Positions 1 to 8,341 of a stretch of 64,000 nt of DNA are shown piece after piece. Made by a program: the position numbers and the translations under genes. The DNA comes from an uncultured Bacteroidales bacterium (GTDB lineage: Bacteria > Bacteroidota > Bacteroidia > Bacteroidales > UBA932): the NCBI GenBank assembly GCA_944322585.1, contig CALUPB010000001.1, forward strand, positions 1-64,000, written 5' to 3'. Numbering within the stretch: the first letter of the stretch is position 1; each line of letters begins with the position of its first letter. The notes under the pieces are model-generated. The model was not told where the DNA came from. It searched no databases and saw nothing but the letters and a program-made list of their open reading frames with translations.

Positions 1-66
1 AGGGCCGATACGCACGAAGCCATGATGCATATCGCTGCCATAAAATTATTTTTGAATAAAATTTAA
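1..66 (+). pseudogene. C-terminal end of an ORF, possibly an IS transposase
   Basis: The first reading frame is open from the window edge to a TAA at 64-66. It encodes a short tail ending THEAMMHIAAIKLFLNKI. A tail of the type HEAMxxxAxIxLxLxxI is common at the C-terminus of DDE transposases of IS4/IS5-type elements in Bacteroidales, so this may be the end of an insertion sequence whose body lies outside the window. I could not identify a terminal inverted repeat. The identification rests on about 20 residues only and may be wrong. Confidence 0.35.
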
Positions 67-271
67 ACAGTTTCTAATATAGTAGTGTCAGGTTTGGCTT
101 GTCCGTGACCGCCGACGTTCCTCCCCACTCCTCTGCTCGCTTTCGAATGTCCACCGGACATTCTCATGAACCGCTCACGACCTCCATTTTCGGGAGCCAA
201 TGGCACCCGGCAGGCAGAACTGGTCCTTACGATGCAAATTGCAGGAATAATAACAGAGAAACAATAAAGCT
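67..271. other. Gene-free stretch before the chimeric lipoprotein gene
   Basis: No convincing coding frame is seen; stops occur in all frames. A TATTTTTG sequence at 47-54 matches the Bacteroidetes -7 element, but no TTTG lies at the right distance upstream, so I do not call a promoter. Confidence 0.4.
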
Positions 272-1141
272 ATGACAAATAACAGACTGCTATTCATTTT
301 ATACACCGCAGCCCTGCTGCTGGCCGCAACCTCCTGCGTGAAGGACGAGCTTCACGACACGCCGCACCCCGACTACGGGAAAATCACCGTCACCGCCGAC
401 TGGAGCGACCGGGGCGATGACGTGGACATCCCTGCGGAGCCGAAAGATGTAGTCAAGAACTGGATGCGCCTGAAGAATACGTTGGAATATCTCGGATTGT
501 GGGAACAATTGAATAATCCTTCGTTTAAAGGGGTCGAATTCGACCCCATTATGGCAGAGGCAGGAAGCAATGCTTTCACAATGAGTCCTTCGCGTTGGGT
601 GGAACTGACAGGAGCTATCGGTATCCTGTCCAAGAATGGCGCGGGTGGCGGAACGTATGCGCAACGGGACATCGCCTTCAAATTTGCCAGTTGGGTGTCA
701 GTTGAATTCGAATTGTATCTTGTAAAAGAATTTCAGCGCCTTAAGGAACAGGAACAGGCCCAGTTAGGATGGTCGGCCAAACGAGAACTTTCCAAGATCA
801 ACTACCGTATCCACACTGATGCAATCAAACAGAATCTCGTTCCCGCAGAGGTGACCACACAGCAGGCAAGCCGAATCTATGCCAGCGAAGCCGATGTGCT
901 GAATGTCGCCTTGTTCGGTATGACGGCTCTCGAATGGCGTGAAGCCCATCCGGACATGAAAGGCAATATCCGGGACTATGCCGGTATCAACGAACTGATC
1001 TGTCTGTCCAACATGGAAAGTCTCAATGCGGTATTTATCAGCGAGGGCCTGTCCCAGAGCGAAAGGCTTATCAAACTCAACCGGATTGCTATCCATCAGA
1101 TGCAGATATTGGAGGATACACACAAGAATCTGCTTCAATAA
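272..1141 (+). CDS. Chimeric gene: fimbrial lipoprotein leader joined to a KilA-N domain protein
   Basis: The 289-residue product starts with a lipoprotein signal peptide (lipobox LAATSC, Cys22) and then reads KITVTADWSDRG, the typical start of FimB/Mfa2-family fimbrial subunits. From about residue 57 (PKDVVKNWMRLKNT) it changes to the body of a KilA-N domain protein, continuing to the end (GGTYAQRDIAFKFASWVS, FQRLKEQEQAQLGW, ASEADVLNVALFGMTA). KilA-N proteins are cytoplasmic DNA-binding proteins of phage and mobile-element type, so an export signal makes no functional sense. The first part of the KilA-N domain is missing. The reading frame is intact across the join near position 437. I infer a recombination or deletion product, probably without function as fused; an internal start at Met65 could still make a truncated KilA-N protein. 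Confidence 0.75.
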   Translation: MTNNRLLFILYTAALLLAATSCVKDELHDTPHPDYGKITVTADWSDRGDDVDIPAEPKDVVKNWMRLKNTLEYLGLWEQLNNPSFKGVEFDPIMAEAGSNAFTMSPSRWVELTGAIGILSKNGAGGGTYAQRDIAFKFASWVSVEFELYLVKEFQRLKEQEQAQLGWSAKRELSKINYRIHTDAIKQNLVPAEVTTQQASRIYASEADVLNVALFGMTALEWREAHPDMKGNIRDYAGINELICLSNMESLNAVFISEGLSQSERLIKLNRIAIHQMQILEDTHKNLLQ

Positions 1142-1200
1142 CTCTTCTCCACACTCACACCGGTCTTTCCGATAGGACGCTCATAAAATGAAAATAATTT

Positions 1201-2024
1201 ATGAGCGATATGAGATATTATTTATTATTCGCAGCGCTTGCCCTCAGCCTGGCAGCCTGCACCAACGACAACGAAGTGATGGACAACGGCCCCGTAGCCG
1301 CAGTGATTAACGCCGAAATCTCCGATGCGGTGGCCACCCGCGCCAGCGGCACGCAGGCCTCTCTGGCGCAGAGCGTGGAAGTCTATGGCTATACTACCTG
1401 CACGAACAATGAAGGCGCTCCCGTCACCGGAGGCAGCCCGACTATTTATTTAGAGAATGCCAATATCAATGTAGGTAGTGGTAATGCCATTAACATAATC
1501 GACGGCAATCCGACTATCCATGTGCAAGGTACAAGCAGCATCTTCAGTGGCGATGGTGCGGGTATCTATGTGGCAACATCACTATTAGCGACGTGACTAT
1601 TATTTCTTACGGAAGCGGGGATAGCATGAGTTCGGATATGGCCGCAGGGATAGGCAGTGCAGTCGGCGCGTCTTGTGGAAACATCGCCATAGAAAATGCC
1701 ACCGTCCATGCCTATGGAGTGCTTTTTGACCCCATCGCCACCCCGGCTATTGGTTGCGGATACCCTTCCTCTGGCATTCCTAAAAGTATCCCTGTGGTGA
1801 AAATCAGTAACGATTCGGACATTCATGCGCATCGTGGCGGAAGTGTCGGTAATACCGACTATATCGGATGGGCTGGCTCTTCATGGGGAATGAATGCCAA
1901 TAGCACAATAAATCTTGGTGGCGGCACCTGCACGAGCAGCACCGTTTATTGTTACACAGGCGACGGTAATATTGTGGATAAGATAGTAGTATACGATGCC
2001 AACGGCAACGCCACGCAGAAATAA
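1201..2024 (+). pseudogene. Frameshifted fimbrillin-like lipoprotein with a repeat-type body
   Basis: The first frame (1201-1596) starts with a lipoprotein signal (LSLAAC) and a fimbrillin-family leader (INAEISDAVATRASGTQ). It then becomes a repetitive beta-type sequence with runs such as NPTIHVQGTSSIFSGDGAGIYV, seen in Bacteroidales surface proteins. It ends early at a TGA at 1594-1596. The same type of sequence continues in another frame, readable from AAC at 1575 (NITISDVTIISYG) to a TAA at 2022-2024. One missing base near 1573-1575 explains the break: adding a base restores a continuous protein of about 273 residues. The leader and body may also come from different genes, as in the gene before it. 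A GTG at 1593 could start the second half, but that product would lack an export signal. Confidence 0.7.
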
Positions 2025-2073
2025 TCGCTAAATGTTAAAACAGAATTTCAGCGGCAATCTGCGTTTCGAGCCT

Positions 2074-2104
2074 TTTGATTTGCAGATTAAAAATCCTATC
2101 TTTG
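2074..2104 (+). promoter_or_regulatory. Bacteroidetes-type promoter of the RhuM-like gene
   Basis: TTTG at 2074-2077 and TATCTTTG at 2097-2104 match the -33 and -7 elements with 19 bp between them. Transcription should start near 2111. This rules out the upstream TTG codon at 2075 and supports the ATG at 2126. Confidence 0.75.
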
Positions 2105-2125
2105 GAATCAGCAAAAACACATGTT

Positions 2126-3007
2126 ATGGAGAATCGAGGGGAAGTTATATTGTACCAGCCCGACAACGAGATAAAACTGGAAGTGCGCCTGGAGGATGAA
2201 ACCGTGTGGCTGACACAGATACAGATGGCTGAATTGTTTCAAACCTCCAAGCAAAATATAAGCTTACATACAAATAATATATTCAAAGAAAACGAATTAA
2301 GTCCGAATTCAGTTGTAAAGGATTCCTTGACAACTGCCGCAGACGGTAAGAAATACCGGGTCAAATATTATAATCTTGATGTCATTATTTCCGTAGGCTA
2401 TCGGGTTAAATCCATACGGGGCACACAGTTCCGTCAATGGGCAAATAAGGTACTGAAAGAATATCTGTTGTGTGGATATTCCGTCAACAGGCAGCTCAGT
2501 CATTTGGAAGACCGGATGAACAGCAAATTTTTGGAACACGAACAACGACTGAACAGTATTGACAGCAAGATAGACTTCTTCGTCCGCACCTCCCTGCCTC
2601 CCGTAGAAGGTATCTTCTATGACGGCCAGATCTTCGACGCCTACAAATTCGCCACCGATTTAATACGTTCTGCGAATAAATCAATCCTGCTGATAGACAA
2701 CTACGTCGACGAGTCGGTGCTGCTGATGCTCAGCAAACGGAATGCCGCCGTAAAAGCCGACATCTACACGCAGACAGTCAGCCACCAGTTGCAACTGGAC
2801 TTGCAGAAGCATAACAGTCAATATCCCCCGATAGGCATCCATATCTACCGGAAATGTCACGACCGTTTCCTGATTATCGACTGCGAGGAGGTCTGGCACA
2901 TCGGAGCCTCGCTGAAAGACCTCGGCAAGAAGATGTTTGCTTTCTCAAGACTGAATATCCCGGCATCGGCTGTCACAGGATTGCTGATTACAAAGCAACC
3001 TGATTGA
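2126..3007 (+). CDS. RhuM-family protein with a phospholipase-D-like C-terminal part
   Basis: The 293-residue protein has the RhuM-family N-terminus: about residues 10-110 include ETVWLTQIQMAELFQTSKQNIS, a helix-turn-helix-like segment, followed by KKYRVKYYNLDVIISVGYRVKS and FRQWANKVLKEYL. After a short coiled linker (residues 120-155), the C-terminal part (GIFYDGQIFDAYKFATDLI, SILLIDNYVDESVLLML, HDRFLIID, HIGASLKDLG) resembles the PLD-like module found in many Bacteroidetes RhuM proteins. RhuM genes occur in mobile and pathogenicity islands and their biochemical role is unknown. The start at ATG 2126 follows from the promoter position. The last residues (GLLITKQPD) differ from what I expect, and an open stretch in another frame follows directly, so the extreme C-terminus may be frameshifted. 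Confidence 0.8.
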   Translation: MENRGEVILYQPDNEIKLEVRLEDETVWLTQIQMAELFQTSKQNISLHTNNIFKENELSPNSVVKDSLTTAADGKKYRVKYYNLDVIISVGYRVKSIRGTQFRQWANKVLKEYLLCGYSVNRQLSHLEDRMNSKFLEHEQRLNSIDSKIDFFVRTSLPPVEGIFYDGQIFDAYKFATDLIRSANKSILLIDNYVDESVLLMLSKRNAAVKADIYTQTVSHQLQLDLQKHNSQYPPIGIHIYRKCHDRFLIIDCEEVWHIGASLKDLGKKMFAFSRLNIPASAVTGLLITKQPD

Positions 3008-3071
3008 AACCGTCATTACCAAATCGAATGAAGAAAGAGCGAGAAATAACAGAATAAAAGAGCATATTTGT

Positions 3072-3464
3072 ATGAAAGAAATCAATCCGGACGACACATC
3101 CAGGGCGGAAGCATTCAGACTGTGGATGAATGCTCCGATGCCTATGGTTACATTGTTCAAGACTCTGGATGTCACGAATCTGACAAGCCAGGTGGCGCAG
3201 AGCTGCACGAACCACGACATCACCGACAGTATGGTCATAGGCACTTCCGCTCTGGTCCGGTATGACATAGACGGTGCAGTCGGGATGTATAGCGGGATAT
3301 TCAACAATCCGTTCATGATCTGGGGCAGGTACAGACGGCATCTGTGGAAACGGACTCTGACAGTCTCGTTCCAGTTCCACCACACCCAGATGGACGGTGC
3401 CCATGCTGCAAAGTTCTTGGACAGGCTCCAGAAAGAAATCGAAGGATTGTCACTTAAAATTTGA
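3072..3464 (+). pseudogene. Chloramphenicol-acetyltransferase-like gene with an internal in-frame deletion
   Basis: The 130-residue product starts like CatA-family O-acetyltransferases (EINPDDTSRAEAFRLWMNAPMPMVTLFKTLDVT) and ends with the catalytic-His region FQFHHTQMDGAHAAKFLDRLQ. Family members are about 205-220 residues long. Here roughly 80 residues are missing between DVTNLT (about residue 38) and QVAQSCTNHDITDSMV, while both sides stay in frame. The missing part forms much of the substrate pocket and trimer interface, so the product is probably inactive although the catalytic His motif remains. The acetyltransferase gene downstream starts 3 bases after its stop, which points to a former operon of two acetyltransferases. 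Confidence 0.7.
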
Positions 3465-3467
3465 ATT

Positions 3468-4028
3468 ATGGAAACAGATCGGCTTATCCTGCGTCCCTGG
3501 CAGGAATCGGATGCAGAAACATTGTATAAATACGCCAAGGATCCTGAAATCGGTCCGGCGGCGGACTGGCCTCCCCACACATCGGTCGAAGACAGTCTTG
3601 AGGTAATCCGCACGGTCTTTTCCGCTCCGGAGACATACGCCGTTGTCCTGAAAGAAACCGGAGAGCCGGTCGGAAGCATCGGACTGCTGTTCGGGGAAGG
3701 CTCGCATGTTGCAGGTATCCTGCCCGACGAAGCGGAAATCGGCTACTGGATAGGCAAGCCGCATTGGGGCCGTGGCTTGATACCGGAAGCCGTCCGTTGT
3801 ATCCTGCATCGTTGTTTTACAGACCTGAACATCATGGGTGTATGGGGAGCATACTATGAAGGCAACATGAAATCCCGCCGTGTGATGGACAAATGCGGTT
3901 TCCGTTTCCATCATACGGAAGAAGGCAAGATGTCCTCACTCGGAGATGTTCGCACGGAGCATTTCATGAAATTGACAAAAGAGGAATGGGAAGTTGCCAG
4001 ACAACTGCAAATATGCCAATTGACATAG
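3468..4028 (+). CDS. GNAT-family N-acetyltransferase (RimJ/RimL type)
   Basis: A 186-residue protein with the GNAT fold: the start METDRLILRPWQESDAETLYKYA is the usual first strand and helix, EIGYWIGKPHWGRGLIPEAV holds the acetyl-CoA pyrophosphate-binding loop (motif A, GRGL), and NMKSRRVMDKCGFRF is motif B. This subfamily acetylates amino groups of proteins or small molecules; the substrate cannot be told from sequence. It starts 3 bases after the truncated acetyltransferase gene. It appears intact. Confidence 0.85.
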   Translation: METDRLILRPWQESDAETLYKYAKDPEIGPAADWPPHTSVEDSLEVIRTVFSAPETYAVVLKETGEPVGSIGLLFGEGSHVAGILPDEAEIGYWIGKPHWGRGLIPEAVRCILHRCFTDLNIMGVWGAYYEGNMKSRRVMDKCGFRFHHTEEGKMSSLGDVRTEHFMKLTKEEWEVARQLQICQLT

Positions 4029-4122
4029 TGCCCAAAATAAAGCACGGATATACTACGATGAAGGAACAGAAAGCCAAAGCCAGCCGGTTGTGTCTTACAA
4101 ACTATGTAATGAAAAAGACTTT

Positions 4123-4548
4123 ATGAACATTCTGAAATCACTTATAATCTGGATATGTTTCATCCCTGCGGCCATCCTCAATGGAGGGCTGAGGGAGTAT
4201 GTATTGGCTCCGGCCATCGGGCAGAAATGGGCTTTACCCGCAAGCGGAATCATTTTAAGCGGCCTTATCTTCCTGATTACGTGGCTTATGTATCCACGAC
4301 TGATAAAAAACAGTACCCGTAAGGGAAAATGGCTTACAGGTATAGTATGGATGTTGCTGACCGTCATTTTTGAGTTTGCCACAGGACTCTCTGGCGGCAA
4401 CAGCATTTCGGAACTCATTGCCGCCTATAATCCTCTGACGGGAAATCTCTGGCTTCTTGTTCTGGCAGCAACCTTTTTTTCTCCGGTCATGGCAGGGGAA
4501 AAATCCAATACTACAAATTCCGAAAGAACAGACTACTCTGTCAAATAA
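4123..4548 (+). CDS. Small integral membrane protein of unknown function
   Basis: The 141-residue product begins MNILKSLIIWICFIPAAILNG and has four hydrophobic segments at about residues 5-25, 38-58, 72-92 and 110-125. The phrase GGLREYVLAPAIGQKWALP between the first two is conserved in small Bacteroides membrane proteins of no known function. I chose ATG 4123 over the GTG at 4090 because it places a membrane segment right at the N-terminus. Its 3' end overlaps the convergent lipoprotein gene by 16 bases. Confidence 0.6.
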   Translation: MNILKSLIIWICFIPAAILNGGLREYVLAPAIGQKWALPASGIILSGLIFLITWLMYPRLIKNSTRKGKWLTGIVWMLLTVIFEFATGLSGGNSISELIAAYNPLTGNLWLLVLAATFFSPVMAGEKSNTTNSERTDYSVK

Positions 4549-5447
4549 TTATCCTCCACACAATAACGGACAATGACGGCTTTTACTCCGGCATCAGGAT
4601 ATTTTTCCTTGTACTCTTCTGTCAGATCCTTATAAAGCCAGAGTCGGAAAGAATGCGGTATCGGATAGTCAGCCTTTGAACTCGCCGAGGGAGCGAAAAA
4701 TATGTCGAACTGCATCAGGCTGTTATCATTGTCCCCTTGCTCAATAAATTCCAGACGGCCGTAACCTCTTATGCTGCCGGGATCATCCGGAGGGAATATC
4801 CTGTATATCTCAGGCATTTCATCGGCACTCATCGATACGCGCTTCAGCTGCCCCCATTTTTCAACATTATTATCCGGGGCAAGCAGGAGCCATTGACTAA
4901 GGCCGACCATGCAGAGTTTGCCGCCATTGAAGGAAAAGGACAGGTCATTATTTATGTCATCCACTACTTCCTCCGGCCGCTCCGCATCCACTTTATATTC
5001 AAAATCATCCAAATCAGCACAATACTGTTCGAAAAACCACTCCGGAATGAAGTTGTCCGGAACATTCTCCGACTCCTTCACCTCTTTTGAGACTTCTTCT
5101 ATCAGGGCATATTCCGTCCAGGCCGGCTCGCCCATACTGTAATCCAGATAATCCGTCCTGCTTATGCGCAAGATATATTCATAGCCGCTTTCATATTCGA
5201 AGCCCTCTATTGAGGCAAGCATCTTCCAGTCATCCTCTCCTGCATATCTGACCGCATATACATCCGTAAGGATATTGTTGCCGCAAGATGTATATACGCC
5301 AGGAATCTTTTCCGATGCCACAGTCACTTCATATTCCTGATAATCCGTGACCTGCCTGCCTTCCGGTTCGCCGTTGATATTGCAGCTTACTATAATTGCA
5401 GTTGTCAGACTTACTGAAATCGTCCTTATAATACTTCGCAGTCTCAT
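4533..5447 (-). CDS. Lipoprotein with a DUF4377-like domain
   Basis: The 304-residue protein has a signal peptide with a plausible lipobox (IIVSC, Cys22). Residues about 40-120 (VYTSCGNNILTDVYAVRYAG, MLASIEGFEYESGYEYILRI, YALIEEVSKE) resemble DUF4377, a small domain of Bacteroidetes lipoproteins without known function. The C-terminal 180 residues are acidic and unrecognised. The gene is convergent with the small membrane protein and divergent from the glycosyltransferase at 5711. No clear -7 element is visible upstream. Confidence 0.65.
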   Translation of the reverse strand: MRLRSIIRTISVSLTTAIIVSCNINGEPEGRQVTDYQEYEVTVASEKIPGVYTSCGNNILTDVYAVRYAGEDDWKMLASIEGFEYESGYEYILRISRTDYLDYSMGEPAWTEYALIEEVSKEVKESENVPDNFIPEWFFEQYCADLDDFEYKVDAERPEEVVDDINNDLSFSFNGGKLCMVGLSQWLLLAPDNNVEKWGQLKRVSMSADEMPEIYRIFPPDDPGSIRGYGRLEFIEQGDNDNSLMQFDIFFAPSASSKADYPIPHSFRLWLYKDLTEEYKEKYPDAGVKAVIVRYCVEDNYLTE

Positions 5448-5659
5448 ATTGTCTGTCTTTACCGATTACATATTACCCGCAATTATACGGATTTTTCTTC
5501 GGGGGGGCAAATTTTAGATACAAAATGGCACAAAAAATGGCAGAATGGATCCGGACTGTAAATTCTGCCCATACCCAGAGCCCTTTCTGTAGCTCCCACC
5601 AACACGATATGGTATTTGCGATATTTGGCTGGCGCCATATATACTGTTGCGCCGGCAAT

Positions 5660-5701
5660 TGCAAGTTTACTTGCATTGCTCTCGGCTTCTCATTATATTT
5701 G
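5660..5701 (+). promoter_or_regulatory. Promoter with an overlapping 16-bp palindrome, upstream of the GT2 gene
   Basis: TATATTTG at 5694-5701 is a good -7 element, and TTG at 5671-5673 lies 20 bp upstream in the -33 place. The palindrome TGCAAGTTTACTTGCA (5660-5675; arms of 7, spacer TT) covers this -33 element, which is the usual place for a repressor site. The ATG at 5711 lies only 9 bases after the -7 box, so the transcript would have almost no leader. Confidence 0.6.
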
Positions 5702-5710
5702 CAATTTGGA

Positions 5711-6871
5711 ATGAAAACAGCGGTAGTAATATTGAACTGGAACGGAAAGGACTTTCTCAAAAGGTTCCTTCCGGGACTGGTAGCATCCGTACGTGAAGGC
5801 AGGGGTACATCATCTGCCAATGAGGTAATCATAGCCGACAATGCATCCACAGACGGTTCCTTGGAATGGATTGCAGAGAATTACCCGGAATTACGGATTA
5901 TCCGGCTGGACTGTAATTACGGATACACCGGAGGCTATAACAAGGCATTGGCCCAGATAGACGCACAGTACTACCTTCTCATCAATTCCGACATAGAAGT
6001 CAGCGACGGGTGGCTCGCCCCGCTTGAGGAATACATCGACACACATCCTCTCTGCGGAGCATGCGCACCGAAACTGCACTCATGGCAAAACCGCGATATG
6101 TTCGAATATGCCGGAGCGGCAGGCGGTTATATGGACAGGTACGGATATCCGTTCTGCAGGGGCCGTGTCCTGGACTGGACAGAGAAGGACTTCGGACAGT
6201 ATGACGAACCTGCAGACGTATTGTGGGCAAGCGGGGCATGTCTGATGGTTAGGGCGGAACTGTTCCACCGTCTCGGAGGCTTCGACGAACGGTTTTTCGC
6301 ACATCAGGAAGAGATCGACCTATGCTGGAGGATCCAGCTTGAAGGCTACCATGTGACCATTATCCCGGAATCAACTGTTTACCATATAGGGGGAGGTACA
6401 CTCCCGAAAGGCTCACCGAAGAAGCTCGAGCTCAATTACCGCAACAACCTGTTGATGCTCAGCAACAATCTGGCAAAGACATATGCACTCGAATACTACA
6501 ACGAGAACTACATAGAACCGGAAGGGGCGGTCATGGAGGGGGATGAAAGCGAGGCGGAAGAGATTGCTTCCGAAGCGGCGAAACTCGGATGCAGGAAAGC
6601 GGGGAAAACAATATTCAGAAGAATGGTTCTCGACGGATGCTCGGCCTTCATATACCTCGTGACATTCAAGTTCAGTTATTTCATGGCCGTTGTCCGCGCC
6701 CACAGGGAATACAGGAAACTTGCGGGACATGTGACCGCAGAAACGATCAGGGAATACCTTTTAGAGAAAGGCAAGGTGGCAGGAGTTGAAGGCATATACA
6801 AAGACTGGATTGTCCCGCAGGCCCTGATACACAGGAAAGACATATTCAAGATGCTGCGTTCCAGGCTGTAA
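5711..6871 (+). CDS. Family 2 glycosyltransferase (rhamnosyltransferase-like)
   Basis: A 386-residue GT-A fold enzyme starting MKTAVVILNWNGKDFL. The nucleotide-sugar site shows IADNASTDGSLEWI, the metal-binding DxD-like motif is LINSDIEVSDGWL, and the acceptor region has ASGACLMVRAELFHRLGGFDERFFAHQEEIDLCWR, typical of WbbL/rhamnosyltransferase-like GT2 enzymes of surface polysaccharide synthesis. The C-terminal 90 residues contain a hydrophobic helix (CSAFIYLVTFKFSYFMAVV) likely to hold it at the inner membrane. The frame is open 62 codons further upstream, but the promoter and the family start both support ATG 5711. It is followed by trkA after 44 bases. Confidence 0.85.
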   Translation: MKTAVVILNWNGKDFLKRFLPGLVASVREGRGTSSANEVIIADNASTDGSLEWIAENYPELRIIRLDCNYGYTGGYNKALAQIDAQYYLLINSDIEVSDGWLAPLEEYIDTHPLCGACAPKLHSWQNRDMFEYAGAAGGYMDRYGYPFCRGRVLDWTEKDFGQYDEPADVLWASGACLMVRAELFHRLGGFDERFFAHQEEIDLCWRIQLEGYHVTIIPESTVYHIGGGTLPKGSPKKLELNYRNNLLMLSNNLAKTYALEYYNENYIEPEGAVMEGDESEAEEIASEAAKLGCRKAGKTIFRRMVLDGCSAFIYLVTFKFSYFMAVVRAHREYRKLAGHVTAETIREYLLEKGKVAGVEGIYKDWIVPQALIHRKDIFKMLRSRL

Positions 6872-6915
6872 CCGTATGCCGGAAGCGGCCCGATATATCA
6901 AAAGCCGTTCATACA

Positions 6916-8274
6916 ATGAAAATCATAATTGCAGGTGCCGGAGAAGTAGGCTCGCATCTTGCCAAGATGCTGAGCAATGAATCCAATGATATAACAGTAA
7001 TCGACAGCGAACCGGAAAGGCTGGAAGCCCTGACGGCAAACACCGATGTCATAACCGTCACAGGCAGTTCATCATCGATAGAAATCCTGAAGGAAGCCGG
7101 ATGCGAGGATGCCGACCTGTTCATAGCCGTAAACCCTTCCGCATCGCAGGATGTGAACATTGTAAGCTGTCTGCTTGCCAAAAGGCTCGGAAGCAAGAAA
7201 GTCACCGCAAGGATCGACAACGAAGAATATCTCACATACGAGAACAAGTTCCTTTTCACGGAAATGGGCATAGACCTGATGTTCTACCCGGAAAAGATTG
7301 CGGCAGGGGAGATCTACGACCTGCTGAAACGCACTGCATCCACGAATTCAATGGATTTCGCCAGGGGAAGGCTCCAGATGGCAGTCTTCAAGCTCGACGA
7401 GGATTCCCCCATCATTGACAAGAAACTGATAGAGTTCAGTGAGACTGCCACGGCTGATGACCTGAAGTTCAGAGTGGTAGCCATTTCAAGGAACAATACC
7501 ACAATCATCCCGAAATTCGACACGAAATTCAAGTACCATGACCTTGTGTTCATAATAGCCAAGAGGGAAGGCATAGAATCCCTGATGAAATACATAGGGA
7601 AATACAATATAGAGGTCAACCGGCTTATGATTCTCGGCGGCGGGCCCATCGGGGAAATGGTGGCGAAGATGATGTGCAGGGAAATCGACACGGTCAAGAT
7701 AATCGAGCTCAACAAGGAAAAATGCCTCGAACTTTCGGAGAAACTCGGCAACAATGTGATCGTCGTCAACGGTGACGGGCGCAATTCCGACATGCTCATG
7801 GAAGAATCGATAAAGGACTATGATGCATTCGTTGCAGTGACAAGCAGCACCGAGACGAATATCCTGGCATGTGTGGCAGCAAAGCGTCTCGGGGTCGGAA
7901 GGACGATTGCGGAAGTGGAAAACATCGAATATATAAGGCTTGCAGAAAGCATGGGAGTCGATGCCGTGATAAACAAGAAACTGATCACTGCCGGACGCAT
8001 CTTCAAGTTCACCCTCAGCAACAAGGTGAGATTCATCAAGTACATGAGCGGGACCAATGCCGAGGTAATCGAATTCATAGTCGCCCCTGACAGTCTCATA
8101 ACCAAAGGGAAACTCAAGGATATCGGTTTCCCGAAGAATGCCGTCATCGGAGGTGTCATCAGAGGGAACGAATCATTCATAGCCGTCGGGGATTCCGAAA
8201 TCAGAGCCTATGACCGTGTAGCCGTATTCGCCCTGCCGGAAACCGTAAAGGAAGTCGACAGGTTCTTCCGATAA
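6916..8274 (+). CDS. trkA: Trk potassium uptake regulatory protein TrkA
   Basis: The 452-residue protein has two RCK units, each with a Rossmann NAD-binding site: MKIIIAGAGEVGSHLA at residue 1 and RLMILGGGPIGEMVA near residue 236. Each is followed by a RCK-C domain (VFKLDEDSPIIDKKL; VIEFIVAPDSLITKGKL). TrkA sits on the cytoplasmic side of the TrkH/TrkG potassium channel and gates it in response to nucleotides. In Bacteroidales trkH usually lies next to trkA; here an ABC-F gene follows instead, so the channel must be encoded elsewhere. The length is normal. Confidence 0.95.
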   Translation: MKIIIAGAGEVGSHLAKMLSNESNDITVIDSEPERLEALTANTDVITVTGSSSSIEILKEAGCEDADLFIAVNPSASQDVNIVSCLLAKRLGSKKVTARIDNEEYLTYENKFLFTEMGIDLMFYPEKIAAGEIYDLLKRTASTNSMDFARGRLQMAVFKLDEDSPIIDKKLIEFSETATADDLKFRVVAISRNNTTIIPKFDTKFKYHDLVFIIAKREGIESLMKYIGKYNIEVNRLMILGGGPIGEMVAKMMCREIDTVKIIELNKEKCLELSEKLGNNVIVVNGDGRNSDMLMEESIKDYDAFVAVTSSTETNILACVAAKRLGVGRTIAEVENIEYIRLAESMGVDAVINKKLITAGRIFKFTLSNKVRFIKYMSGTNAEVIEFIVAPDSLITKGKLKDIGFPKNAVIGGVIRGNESFIAVGDSEIRAYDRVAVFALPETVKEVDRFFR

Positions 8275-8341
8275 CCGACCGTTCCGTTTCAGCCTTTCCC
8301 GCGAGCGGCCATGCCGGAAATCCTTCCAATCCAAAGACATT

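Noticed and set aside
3893-4126. A 77-codon open frame overlapping the end of the GNAT gene
   Set aside because: It lies mostly within the GNAT gene in another frame and shows no protein-like features.
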